From Streptomyces canus (lineage in GTDB: Bacteria > Actinomycetota > Actinomycetes > Streptomycetales > Streptomycetaceae), in assembly GCF_001514145.1 (NCBI RefSeq), contig NZ_KQ948660.1, positions 597,284 through 661,283 of the forward strand: a stretch of DNA of 64,000 bases. Direction: 5' to 3'. The translations under genes were made by a program, and so were the position numbers. Position 1 is the first letter of the stretch, and each line of letters starts with the position of its first letter. Below the pieces are notes generated by a model that was not told where the DNA came from, did no database searches, and was given only the letters and a program-made list of their open reading frames with translations. This document shows, one piece after another, positions 23,707 through 30,820 of the stretch.

Positions 23707-24197
23707 CTCGCGACAACCTCCCCATCGGTGACAGGCTGCTTGTCGAGCGCGATCCTGTCCGGCACGATCCCGGACACCGGTGGCAGGAAGGCGCGCGATT
23801 CGGAGGACACATCCACCACGACCCCCATCGGGACCCGGTCCCGCCCCACCCAGGCGGGAAGCAGCTCGTGCAGCAGTTCCTCACCGTTCACGGCGACGTA
23901 GCGTGCGTACCGGGCCAGTTCGGCGGGCAGCTCGCCGGGTTCGGCGGCCTCCCACTTCTGCTGCAGGAAGGTGTGCATCTCGCGGGTGCCGGTGAACGCG
24001 AACAGCCAGCGGATGTCATCCGAATCCGCAGTCCACACGGCACCCTCACCGAGCAGGGGAAGCAGAAGCTCCGCGCCCCGCACGGCCTCGACCAGGGCCC
24101 GCGAATCCCCTTCACCGCGCAGGAACGCACCCATCTGCGCCCGAAGTTCCGCCGTCCCTGACGACGGCTTCCCGCCTCCGCCCATCCGGCTGCGCAC
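23703..24197 (-). CDS. SseB-like protein, first gene of the T7SS toxin operon
   Basis: A 164-aa soluble protein resembling the SseB N-terminal domain often linked to actinobacterial type VII loci: AELLLPLLGEGAVWTADSDD, then LFAFTGTREMHTFLQQ, and the terminal GVVVDVSSESRAFLPPV. GTG at 24197 has a GAGG ribosome-binding site about 9 nt upstream; ATG at 24185 is a weaker alternative. It opens a five-gene operon whose members all overlap by 1-4 nt. The operon promoter must lie in 24198-24420, where I see no clear consensus. Confidence 0.75.
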   Translation of the reverse strand: MRSRMGGGGKPSSGTAELRAQMGAFLRGEGDSRALVEAVRGAELLLPLLGEGAVWTADSDDIRWLFAFTGTREMHTFLQQKWEAAEPGELPAELARYARYVAVNGEELLHELLPAWVGRDRVPMGVVVDVSSESRAFLPPVSGIVPDRIALDKQPVTDGEVVAR

Positions 24198-24351
24198 CCC
24201 GTTCGCCTCGACCTGTCACGACTTCAGCGCATACCAGGCCTCGGCATGACAGCAGCCCCACGGCATGAGCAGGAAAAGCCTAGCCCGGCAACTGCGGCAC
24301 CAGTGAAGGGGGACCTCACCCGCCTTGCAGTCGGCGACACTTGAACCGGAC

Positions 24352-24391
24352 GCCGGGGTCCCCCGACCAGGACGAACAAGTCCCAGCGGAT
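24352..24391 (-). pseudogene. short duplicated remnant of a permease 3' end
   Basis: The 40 bp here repeat 24532-24570 inside the neighbouring permease gene almost exactly (shared core CCAGGACGAACA and TCCCAGCGG), 180 bp apart in the same orientation. In one frame it encodes IRWDLFVLVG, matching SRWDLFVLVG of the permease. The rest of 24198-24420 holds no gene I can support. Confidence 0.6.
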
Positions 24392-24420
24392 CGGTGGGAC
24401 GGTACGCCGACGCCGTACGG

Positions 24421-25055
24421 TCAAGACGCAAGCCGTGACCTGAGCCCGCGCAACGGCTCCACCGCACAGGCCGCACCCAGCAGGACCGCCCCCACCGACA
24501 CCACGGCCCACCGCACATGCGCCGCATCCCAGCCGGGGTCCCCCACCAGGACGAACAGGTCCCAGCGGGACGGGAGCAGGTGGGGGGCGAGGAGGGCGAG
24601 GGTCAGCAGGCCCGCCGCCACCGATGGGCCGGGGCGGGGCTCGTCGGTGAAGCGGATGGCGACCGCCGCCGCGGCCAGGGCGAGGGCGGCGGTTGCCGCG
24701 GCCTCCAGGGTCACCGCGCCGACCGGGGGGCGGGCATGTGCCGGCAGGAGGCCCAGTGCGGCCGTCCACCACAGCGCGGCGACCGGCACCACCAGCGCGA
24801 TCCGCAGCCCCGTCCGGACCCAACGCCGGGTGGGACGGGGGTGGTGAGCTCCCGGGACGGATCGTCCAGGAGGAAGGTCAGCCCCAGGGCGAAGACGAGC
24901 GCGGCCGCCCGGAGGAGGGCGAGACCGAGCCACGCGTCGAGCGACCCGGACAGCAGCCGCGGCAGACCGGCCACCAACAGCCCCACGACCGCCCCGGCAC
25001 CGACCGCCCGCCACGGCACGGTTCGCGCCACGGCCACCACCAGCGCCGAGCTCAC
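24421..25055 (-). pseudogene. ABC-2-type membrane permease with an apparent frameshift
   Basis: Starting at GTG 25055 (GGGGAGAGG upstream), the frame encodes a membrane protein (VPWRAVGAGAVVGLLVAG, then AAALVFALGLTFLL). It stays meaningful up to SRELTTP; from there the membrane-protein sequence continues one frame over (TRRWVRTGLRIALVVPVAAL to the stop at 24421). The break coincides with a run of five G at 24837-24841; one more base there would join both halves into about 210 residues. It is the last gene of the sigma/ABC operon and follows the other permease at once. Either a sequencing error or a real inactivation; raw reads would tell. Confidence 0.75.
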
Positions 25056-25080
25056 ACCTCTCCCCGGCCCGACACCCGCG

Positions 25081-26625
25081 TCACTCCTCCGCACAGTCCT
25101 TCGCCCCCTTCGGCACCTCGGCCCCCAGCACCCGCGCCACCTGGGCCGTCGAGACCCCGGACGCGGTCAGCTCGGTCCAGTGCTGCTTCACGGAAGCCGT
25201 CACCTCACCGCGCGGGCGTTCCAGCAACTCCCGCAGGACATCGGTCTGTCCGGCCGTCATGGACAGCCCGCTGGTCGGGGCGAGGACGTACGCCGACCCG
25301 GTGACACTGTCGTCGAGGCGGACGTTCGCGAGGTCGGTCATCGGGTGGGAGGCTCCGCCCAGCGCCAGCCACATCGTCGTGACCACCCGCCCGTCGCACA
25401 CCTCGCCGCCCTTCGACTCGTCACCGGCGACCAGCACGGACGCGACGGCGACCGCGAACTCGGGGACCCGGTTGCCGCCCCAGCGCGTGCCGACGGTCAC
25501 CTGGCCCGGCGCGGTGAGCGGATCGATCGCCCCGTCGCCGGTCAGTCCGTAACGGGCCTCGACCCGCTGCCGTACGACAAGGGGCTGCCGGGCGGCCGTA
25601 CCGCCGGCCAGCGACTGGACGCGGTCCACGACCCCCGCCCAGGTGCCCGCGCGGCCGGTCCACTCGGGGAAGGCGCAGTACGTCGTGTCGCCGCGCTTCA
25701 CGCACGTCTGGTCCCGCTGCGGGGACACCGTGGCCTGTTCGCGGGCGGCGGCCAACTCCGCCGACACGCCCCCGGACTGGCCCACCGCACCGGCCAGCGT
25801 CAGCGCGAGCGCGCCCGCCGCACCGGCCTTCAGATACACCGTGCGCCCGCCGCTCGCCAGGACCGCGCCGAGGGCCAGGAGCAGGACCAGTCCGGTCAGA
25901 TACAGGGCGTGCCAGGCGGCGGGACGGCCGACGAGGTCCGAGGGGAGGACCGTGTTGCCGCTGTTCTCGCCCACGATCGGGGACAGCCATCGCGACCACT
26001 CCGCGCCGCCGGTGCCCGCGGAGATGAACACGCTGAAGACGAAGAGTCCGACCACGCCGACCGGCGCCGCGAACGTGGAGGGGACCAGCCGGGCGAGCAG
26101 CACTCCGAGCGCGCCGCACAGCAGCACGTACAGGGGGCCGACGGCCAGTTCGGCGAGTGAGCCGTGGCCCACCGCGCCCGGCCGCAGGGCCTGCCGGGTG
26201 AACTCGCCGAGCACGACCAGCGCGGTGACGGCGGCGAAGGGCACCACCGACAGCACATGCGCGACCGTCCGCCGCCACGGTTCCATGACCAGCACGTCGA
26301 ACTGCCGGTCGGTGCCGCGCCTGCGGGAGCGCAGCGTGCACCGGTTGACGCACACGAACAGGGCGATCCCGAGCAGCAGGGGCCCGGTCTGGGTGGCGCG
26401 GTCGGCGTCCTGGAGGGCCGGGAAGGCGTCCATGCCCTCCTTCTCGTCGAACAGCGTCCAGGCGGTGTAGCCGACGTACAGCAGGAGCGTCGCCACCACC
26501 GGGATGTACCGCAGCAGGTCGCGTGATTCGAAGCGGGCGAGGGCGAACACGGCCGCCCAGGAGCGCCGCGGGGCGTCCTCGTGCACGGCGGCGGACTCGG
26601 CCGCCGTCTCGGTCGCCAGGCTCAT
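25081..26625 (-). CDS. ABC transporter permease (large ABC-2 type)
   Basis: A 514-aa membrane protein. The N-terminal half has about six transmembrane helices (LLRYIPVVATLLLYVGYTAW, PLLLGIALFVCVNRC, VLSVVPFAAVTALVVLG, PLYVLLCGALGVLLARL, APVGVVGLFVFSVFI, LYLTGLVLLLALGAVL, and another at about 280). The C-terminal 220 residues form an extracytoplasmic domain with four Cys (QTCVKRGDTTYCAF; KGGEVCDG; KDCAEE). Its ATG overlaps the ATPase stop by 4 nt. With the ATPase at 26622 and the zinc-finger membrane protein, it forms an ABC-2 export system under ECF sigma control. Substrate unknown. Confidence 0.85.
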   Translation of the reverse strand: MSLATETAAESAAVHEDAPRRSWAAVFALARFESRDLLRYIPVVATLLLYVGYTAWTLFDEKEGMDAFPALQDADRATQTGPLLLGIALFVCVNRCTLRSRRRGTDRQFDVLVMEPWRRTVAHVLSVVPFAAVTALVVLGEFTRQALRPGAVGHGSLAELAVGPLYVLLCGALGVLLARLVPSTFAAPVGVVGLFVFSVFISAGTGGAEWSRWLSPIVGENSGNTVLPSDLVGRPAAWHALYLTGLVLLLALGAVLASGGRTVYLKAGAAGALALTLAGAVGQSGGVSAELAAAREQATVSPQRDQTCVKRGDTTYCAFPEWTGRAGTWAGVVDRVQSLAGGTAARQPLVVRQRVEARYGLTGDGAIDPLTAPGQVTVGTRWGGNRVPEFAVAVASVLVAGDESKGGEVCDGRVVTTMWLALGGASHPMTDLANVRLDDSVTGSAYVLAPTSGLSMTAGQTDVLRELLERPRGEVTASVKQHWTELTASGVSTAQVARVLGAEVPKGAKDCAEE

Positions 26626-27491
26626 GCGGCCGCCACCTCCGCGTCCGTGCCCGCGTCGTCCAGGGTGAGCAGGTAGCCGTCCTCCAGGGTGGGTTCGAGG
26701 AGGTCGGCGCCGGTGGGCGGATCGCCTACGTTGCGGAAGGAGCCGGTGCCGGTGCGCCAGCCCGCCTTCGCGTCCGGAGCGCGTTCCGTGCTGCTCCACA
26801 CCCGGCCGGCGGCGCGGGCGGTCAGGTCGGCGGGGGTGCCCTCGAAGAGGATGCGGCCGCGGGCCATGACGAGGACGCGGTGGCAGAGCATCGCCACGTC
26901 CTCGGTCTGATGGGTGGACAGGAGCACGGTCCGGCCCTCTCCGGCCTGGGCGATCAACTCCCGGAACCGCATGCGCTGTTCGGGGTCGAGGCCGACGGTC
27001 GGCTCGTCGAGGACGAGGAAGCCGGGGTCGCCGACGAGGGCGGCGGCCAGTGCGACCCGCTGCCGCATCCCGCCGGACAGCTTCTTGATGCGCTTCGCGC
27101 GTACGTCCCCGAGGTCGACCTCCTCCAGTACGCGTCGCACCTCGCGGTGGCGTGTGGTGCGGTCGGTGAGTTCCTTGAGGATGGCCACGTAGTCGACGAA
27201 CTCGAAGGCGCTGAAGTCCGGGTGGAACCCCGGCGTCTGCGGCAGATAGCCGAGCGAGCGGCGCACCTCCTGACGGCCGCGCGAGGTGCCGGGGTCGTGG
27301 CCGAGGACGGTGAAGGAGCCCCGGTCGGCGGGCACGGCGGTGGCGAGCACCCTCAACAGGGTTGTCTTTCCGGCCCCGTTGGGCCCGAGCAGCCCGGTCA
27401 CGCCCGGCGTCAGCCGCAGTGACACGTCGTCGAGCGCGCGGGTGCCGCCGTAGCGGAGATGGAGCCCGGAGGCGGAGACGGCGGTGGTCAT
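26622..27491 (-). CDS. ABC transporter ATP-binding protein
   Basis: A 289-aa ATPase of the ABC-2/drug-export class: Walker A GPNGAGKT (about 36-43), Q-loop LGYLPQTPG, signature LSGGMRQR, Walker B FLVLDEPTVGLD and switch His in LSTHQTEDV. The C-terminal 80 residues are a family-typical regulatory extension. The start overlaps the upstream gene by 4 nt, and the permease overlaps its stop by 4 nt, so the three are translated as a unit. Confidence 0.93.
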   Translation of the reverse strand: MTTAVSASGLHLRYGGTRALDDVSLRLTPGVTGLLGPNGAGKTTLLRVLATAVPADRGSFTVLGHDPGTSRGRQEVRRSLGYLPQTPGFHPDFSAFEFVDYVAILKELTDRTTRHREVRRVLEEVDLGDVRAKRIKKLSGGMRQRVALAAALVGDPGFLVLDEPTVGLDPEQRMRFRELIAQAGEGRTVLLSTHQTEDVAMLCHRVLVMARGRILFEGTPADLTARAAGRVWSSTERAPDAKAGWRTGTGSFRNVGDPPTGADLLEPTLEDGYLLTLDDAGTDAEVAAA

Positions 27492-28315
27492 TCGGCGCTC
27501 CCGTTGAAGAGGTCGAAGCGGTCACGGAGGAGGAAGAGCAGCCCGGCGGCGAGCGCGGCGACGGTCCCGGCCACGCCCTGCCCGGCGGCGGTGAAGGGTG
27601 CGAGCGGGTCGGCGGCCGTCTGCTGCGCGGCCTGCGCGGCGAGGAGTACGGCGACCCAGGCGCCGCCCACCAGGGACGGTGCGAGTACCGGGCCGAGCCG
27701 CGGGGTGAGCGCGAGGCCGGTCGCGGTGAGGGCGAGGGCGGGCAGCAGCCAGGTGAGGGCACGCAGGCCGTAGCCGGGCAGGGCGAGGGTGGCGAGCCCG
27801 TTGAGGCCGAGGCCCGCGACCAGTACGGCGAGCGTGCGGATCATCAGCAGCCGGAAGCCGTGGGTGGGTGCGACGACCGTCATCTCGTAGGTCGGGTCGA
27901 GCGCCGGGCCGTAGGACAGGGCCACGCCGGCCAGCGGCAGCAGCGGGGCGAGGGCGAGGAACAGGGTCGGCGACTCGGTCGTGCGTACCGCGCCGACGGT
28001 GGTCAGCAGCAGGAACACGACGGCCGACAGCCAGGAGCGCCTGAGCACCGGCGTGGCCGCGAGCAGCCGCGCGGTGTGGTCGGCGATCCCGGCCCGGGTC
28101 AGCAACGACTCGAACCATCCCGGCCGGGGCGCGTCCAACTCGGCGTCCAGCCGCTCCCACCCGGCGTCCAGCGCCACCGGGTCGGTGACGTCGGCGAGCA
28201 ACCCCCGGCACTCGGCGCATGCCGCCAGGTGGGTGTCGGCGGACCAGAGCAGGGGGGCGGCCAACTCGCCCTGGGCATAAGCCCGCAGATCACCTTCGGC
28301 CACATGCCAACTCAT
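27488..28315 (-). CDS. zinc-finger anti-sigma-like membrane protein
   Basis: A 275-aa protein. The first 60 residues contain a zf-HC2-type anti-sigma motif (HLAACAECRGLL, His-x3-Cys-x2-Cys) after MSWHVAEGDLRAYAQGEL. The remainder has six predicted membrane helices (SAVVFLLLTTVGAV, LFLALAPLLPLAGVAL, LLMIRTLAVLVAGLGLNGLA and others), so it resembles a fusion of an anti-sigma domain and an ABC-2-like membrane protein. ATG at 28315 is preceded by a perfect GGAGGTGG site. It would hold the sigma factor encoded at 28869 at the membrane. The frame also stays open upstream through the repeats, but the strong ribosome-binding site argues for 28315. Confidence 0.88.
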   Translation of the reverse strand: MSWHVAEGDLRAYAQGELAAPLLWSADTHLAACAECRGLLADVTDPVALDAGWERLDAELDAPRPGWFESLLTRAGIADHTARLLAATPVLRRSWLSAVVFLLLTTVGAVRTTESPTLFLALAPLLPLAGVALSYGPALDPTYEMTVVAPTHGFRLLMIRTLAVLVAGLGLNGLATLALPGYGLRALTWLLPALALTATGLALTPRLGPVLAPSLVGGAWVAVLLAAQAAQQTAADPLAPFTAAGQGVAGTVAALAAGLLFLLRDRFDLFNGSAE

Positions 28316-28872
28316 GCCGCCACCTCCTTCACTCGTCCCGACACGGGGCCCTGCGCTCCGGCCCCGGTCATCGTCTGCGGTCCCGGGCCCCTCGCTCCGG
28401 CCCTCGTCATCGGTTGCCGTACCGGACCCCTCGCTCCGGCCCTCGTCATCGGTTGCCGTACCGGACCCCTCGCTCCGGACCCAGCAACCGCCCGCCGTCC
28501 CAGAACCGGCACCCCGGCCCCCGTCATTGCCTGCCGTCCCGGAACCCACGCTCCGGCCCCCGTCTTCGTCTGCCGTCCCGGAACCCACGCTCCGGCCCCC
28601 GTCTTCGTCTGCCGTCCCGAAACCCGCGCTCCAGCCCCAGCAACCGCCCGCCGTCCCAGAACCGGCACCCCGGCGCCGGCCCAGGTCACCGTCCGCGGTC
28701 CCGGACCTTGCACTCCGGACCCGGTCACAGTCCGCCATCCCGGACACCGCACTCCGACTCCAGCCACCATCCACCGCCCCAGAACCCGCACTCCGACCCC
28801 AGGCACCGTCCGCCGCCCCAGGCCCCGCGCAGCGGCCCGCGCAGCGGCCCCCGTTCGTTCGTCCGTCTTCAC
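28312..28872 (-). CDS. 13-residue-repeat protein between sigma factor and anti-sigma factor
   Basis: A 186-codon frame, GTG 28872 to stop 28312. The start overlaps the sigma-factor stop (GTGA) and the stop overlaps the anti-sigma ATG (ATGA), just the coupling seen among neighbouring real genes. The product is about 13 imperfect 13-residue repeats, for example RVSGRQTKTGAGA, WVPGRQTKTGAGA, RGPVRQPMTRAGA. It is strongly basic, rich in Gly, Ala, Arg and Val, and has no signal peptide or membrane segment. Because 39 bp is a multiple of three, other frames through the array are also open, so translation is inferred from the overlaps alone. I recognise no family. Confidence 0.5.
   Translation of the reverse strand: MKTDERTGAAARAAARGLGRRTVPGVGVRVLGRWMVAGVGVRCPGWRTVTGSGVQGPGPRTVTWAGAGVPVLGRRAVAGAGARVSGRQTKTGAGAWVPGRQTKTGAGAWVPGRQAMTGAGVPVLGRRAVAGSGARGPVRQPMTRAGARGPVRQPMTRAGARGPGPQTMTGAGAQGPVSGRVKEVAA
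28335..28860. repeat. tandem array of about 13 imperfect 39-bp repeats
   Basis: The array has a 39-bp period with a shared core such as GTCTGCCGTCCCGGAACCC and CGCTCCGGCCC. Adjacent copies near 28400-28480 and 28555-28630 are almost identical, implying recent unit duplication. It fills the gap between sigma and anti-sigma genes. Confidence 0.85.
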
Positions 28873-29411
28873 GTCAGCGCCTCCCTCAGCTGCTTGCGGG
28901 CCCGCATCGCGCGGGTCTTGACCGTGCCGGGTGGGATGCCCAGCAGGACGGCGGCCTCGCGGGTGGTCAGGCCGTCGATGACCGTGGCCTGGAGGACCGC
29001 CCGCAGCTCCGGTGACAGCCGGACGAGGGCACCCGCGAGGTCCCCGTGCTCCACCCCCGCGAGCACGCGCTCCTCCGCGGACGCCTCGTCCCGGTGCCGC
29101 AGGCGGGACAGGGCCTGCCTGAGCCGCCCCCGCGCCCCGTCACCGCGCAGCGCGTCGATCAGCCGGCGCGAGCCGATCCGCCACAGCCACCCGGCCACAT
29201 CGCCTTCCTCGCGATAGCGCGCGGTCCCCCGCCACACCGCGAGGAACGTCTCCTGCACGACGTCGTCGACCAGGGCCGCGTCCGCGCACCGCCCCCGCAG
29301 CCGCGCGAGCAGCCAGGGCGCGTACCGCCGGTACAGCTCCTCGAAGGCACGCCGGTCCCCGTCCGCCGCGATGGCCCGCAGCAGATCCCCGTCGCTTTTC
29401 GTTTCCCTCAC
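28869..29411 (-). CDS. ECF RNA polymerase sigma factor
   Basis: A 180-aa sigma-70 family group 4 factor. Region 2 covers about 15-85 (DRRAFEELYRRYAPWLLARL, VDDVVQETFLAVWR, the promoter-melting stretch EGDVAGWLWRIGSRRLID). Region 4 covers about 125-178 (LSPELRAVLQATVIDGLTTREAAVLLGIPPGTVKTR). GTG 29411 has AAGGGG upstream. It heads an operon with the repeat ORF, the zinc-finger anti-sigma-like protein and an ABC export system, so it probably controls its own operon and envelope-stress targets. It diverges from a YtrA-type regulator across 111 bp that include a long palindrome. Confidence 0.93.
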   Translation of the reverse strand: MRETKSDGDLLRAIAADGDRRAFEELYRRYAPWLLARLRGRCADAALVDDVVQETFLAVWRGTARYREEGDVAGWLWRIGSRRLIDALRGDGARGRLRQALSRLRHRDEASAEERVLAGVEHGDLAGALVRLSPELRAVLQATVIDGLTTREAAVLLGIPPGTVKTRAMRARKQLREALT

Positions 29412-29479
29412 GCCCCTTCATCGGACGACCCCCGCCGACCGGTTCACACCATCACGCTTGACTTTCACGACCACCTTCC

Positions 29480-29515
29480 ACCACCCTTTCACTACTCAAT
29501 TAGTGAAAGGGTGGT
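29480..29515. promoter_or_regulatory. 15-bp-arm palindrome, likely GntR/YtrA operator
   Basis: Arms at 29480-29494 and 29501-29515 are perfectly complementary (core ACCCTTTCACTA / TAGTGAAAGGGT) with a 6-nt spacer CTCAAT. The right arm contains AAAGGGTGG, which is also the ribosome-binding site for the GTG at 29523. Binding of the GntR protein here would repress its own operon and could affect the divergent sigma operon. Confidence 0.8.
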
Positions 29516-29522
29516 TGTCCGC

Positions 29523-29909
29523 GTGGTCGAGTACCGCATCGACCGGCGCTCCGGCGTCGCCACCTACGTGCAGATCGTCCAGCAGACCAAGCAGGCCCTA
29601 CGACTGGGCCTCCTCGAACCCGGCGACAAGCTCCCCACCGCCCGCGAGGTCGTGGAGGCCACCGCCATCAATCCGAACACCGTGCTCAAGGCGTACCGCG
29701 AACTCGAGCGCGAGGGCCTGGTCGAGGCCCGCCGAGGCCTCGGCACCTTCGTCCGCAGGACGCTCGGCGCCCACACGGCCGACACGCCCCTGCGCGCCGA
29801 GCTCGACGACTGGGCGAAGCGCGCCCGGTCCGCGGGCCTCGGCCGCGAGGACGTCGACGCGTTCTTCACCGCCGTACTCGATGAGCACTTCCCGAAGGGG
29901 GACCAGTGA
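29523..29909 (+). CDS. GntR-family regulator, YtrA subfamily
   Basis: A 128-aa short GntR regulator: an N-terminal winged helix (VEYRIDRRSGVATYVQIVQQ, LRLGLLEPGDKLPTAREVVE, INPNTVLKAYRELEREGLVE) and only a brief C-terminal helical tail, the YtrA subfamily form that usually controls a linked ABC transporter. GTG 29523 was chosen because AAAGGGTGG lies 9 nt upstream; GTG at 29511 would have no spacing to its site. Its stop overlaps the downstream ATPase start by 4 nt. It is probably an autorepressor through the palindrome at 29480. Confidence 0.93.
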   Translation: MVEYRIDRRSGVATYVQIVQQTKQALRLGLLEPGDKLPTAREVVEATAINPNTVLKAYRELEREGLVEARRGLGTFVRRTLGAHTADTPLRAELDDWAKRARSAGLGREDVDAFFTAVLDEHFPKGDQ

Positions 29910-30820
29910 GTTCCACCAGCTCCACCCCGGCCGTCGCCATGGAGGCGTCCGGCCTGGGCAAGCGGTACGGCAGGCGGGCCGCCGCCCTCGACGGCTGCTC
30001 CTTCCGGCTGCCCACGGGCCGCATCAGCGCGCTGGTCGGCCCCAACGGCGCCGGAAAGTCCACCCTCCTCGCGATAGCCGCCGGTCTGCTGCACCCCACC
30101 GCCGGCACGCTCACCGTCCTCGGCGGGGCGCCCGGCGAGGCCCGCGACCGGGTCGCCTACCTCGCCCAGAACAAGCCGCTCTACCCCCAGCTGACCATCG
30201 CCGAGACCCTGCGCATGGGCGCCGAGCTCAACCCGGCCCGCTGGGACGCCGCCCGCGCCGCCCGGATCGTCGAACAGGGCGACCTGGACCCGAAGTCCCG
30301 GATCCGCGGGCTCTCCGGCGGCCAGCGCACCCGGGTCGCGCTCGCCCTCGCCCTCGGCAAACGGCCCGACCTGATGCTCCTCGACGAGCCGATGGCCGAC
30401 CTCGACCCGCTCGCCCGGCACGAGCTGATGGGCACCCTGATGGCGGACGCCGCCGAGCGCGGCACCACCGTGCTGATGTCCTCGCACATCGTCGCCGAGC
30501 TCGCCGACGCCTGCGACCACCTGCTGCTCCTGGGCGGCGGCCGGGTCCGGCTCGGCGGCGGCATCGACGACCTGCTCGCCGCCCACACCCTGGTCACGGG
30601 CCGCGGCACACCCGCCGACCTGGCCGCACACACGGTGATCGAGTCCCGTACCGCCGGCCGCGGTCTGACCGCCCTGATCCGCCGCGACGGCCCGGTCGGC
30701 GAGGGCTGGGCGACCGAGGAGCCCTCGCTGGAGGAACTGTTGCTGGCCCATCTCCGCGCCCCCGAGGCCCCGGCCCTGCTCACCCCGGGCACCACGGCAC
30801 CCGAGGCGGTGACCGCATGA
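29906..30820 (+). CDS. ABC transporter ATP-binding protein (YtrA-controlled)
   Basis: A 304-aa ATPase: Walker A GPNGAGKS (about 44-51), Q-loop YLAQNKPLYP, signature LSGGQRTR, Walker B LMLLDEPMADLD, H-loop SSH. The C-terminal 90 residues form the regulatory extension common to ABC-2 ATPases. The GTG start overlaps the GntR stop and the stop overlaps the next permease (ATGA). Drug or antimicrobial-peptide export under negative control by YtrA is the usual theme of such operons. Confidence 0.93.
   Translation: MSSTSSTPAVAMEASGLGKRYGRRAAALDGCSFRLPTGRISALVGPNGAGKSTLLAIAAGLLHPTAGTLTVLGGAPGEARDRVAYLAQNKPLYPQLTIAETLRMGAELNPARWDAARAARIVEQGDLDPKSRIRGLSGGQRTRVALALALGKRPDLMLLDEPMADLDPLARHELMGTLMADAAERGTTVLMSSHIVAELADACDHLLLLGGGRVRLGGGIDDLLAAHTLVTGRGTPADLAAHTVIESRTAGRGLTALIRRDGPVGEGWATEEPSLEELLLAHLRAPEAPALLTPGTTAPEAVTA

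Noticed and set aside
24300..24360. tRNA-like 3' end around a TTGAACC sequence
   Set aside because: No acceptor or anticodon stem could be built; it coincides with the duplicated permease remnant.
27488..28774. 428-codon version of the anti-sigma protein including the repeats
   Set aside because: The ATG at 28315 has a perfect GGAGGTGG site and starts the zinc-finger domain; openness through the array follows from the 39-bp period.
28335..28860. CRISPR array
   Set aside because: Units follow directly without spacers, are imperfect, and no cas gene is present.
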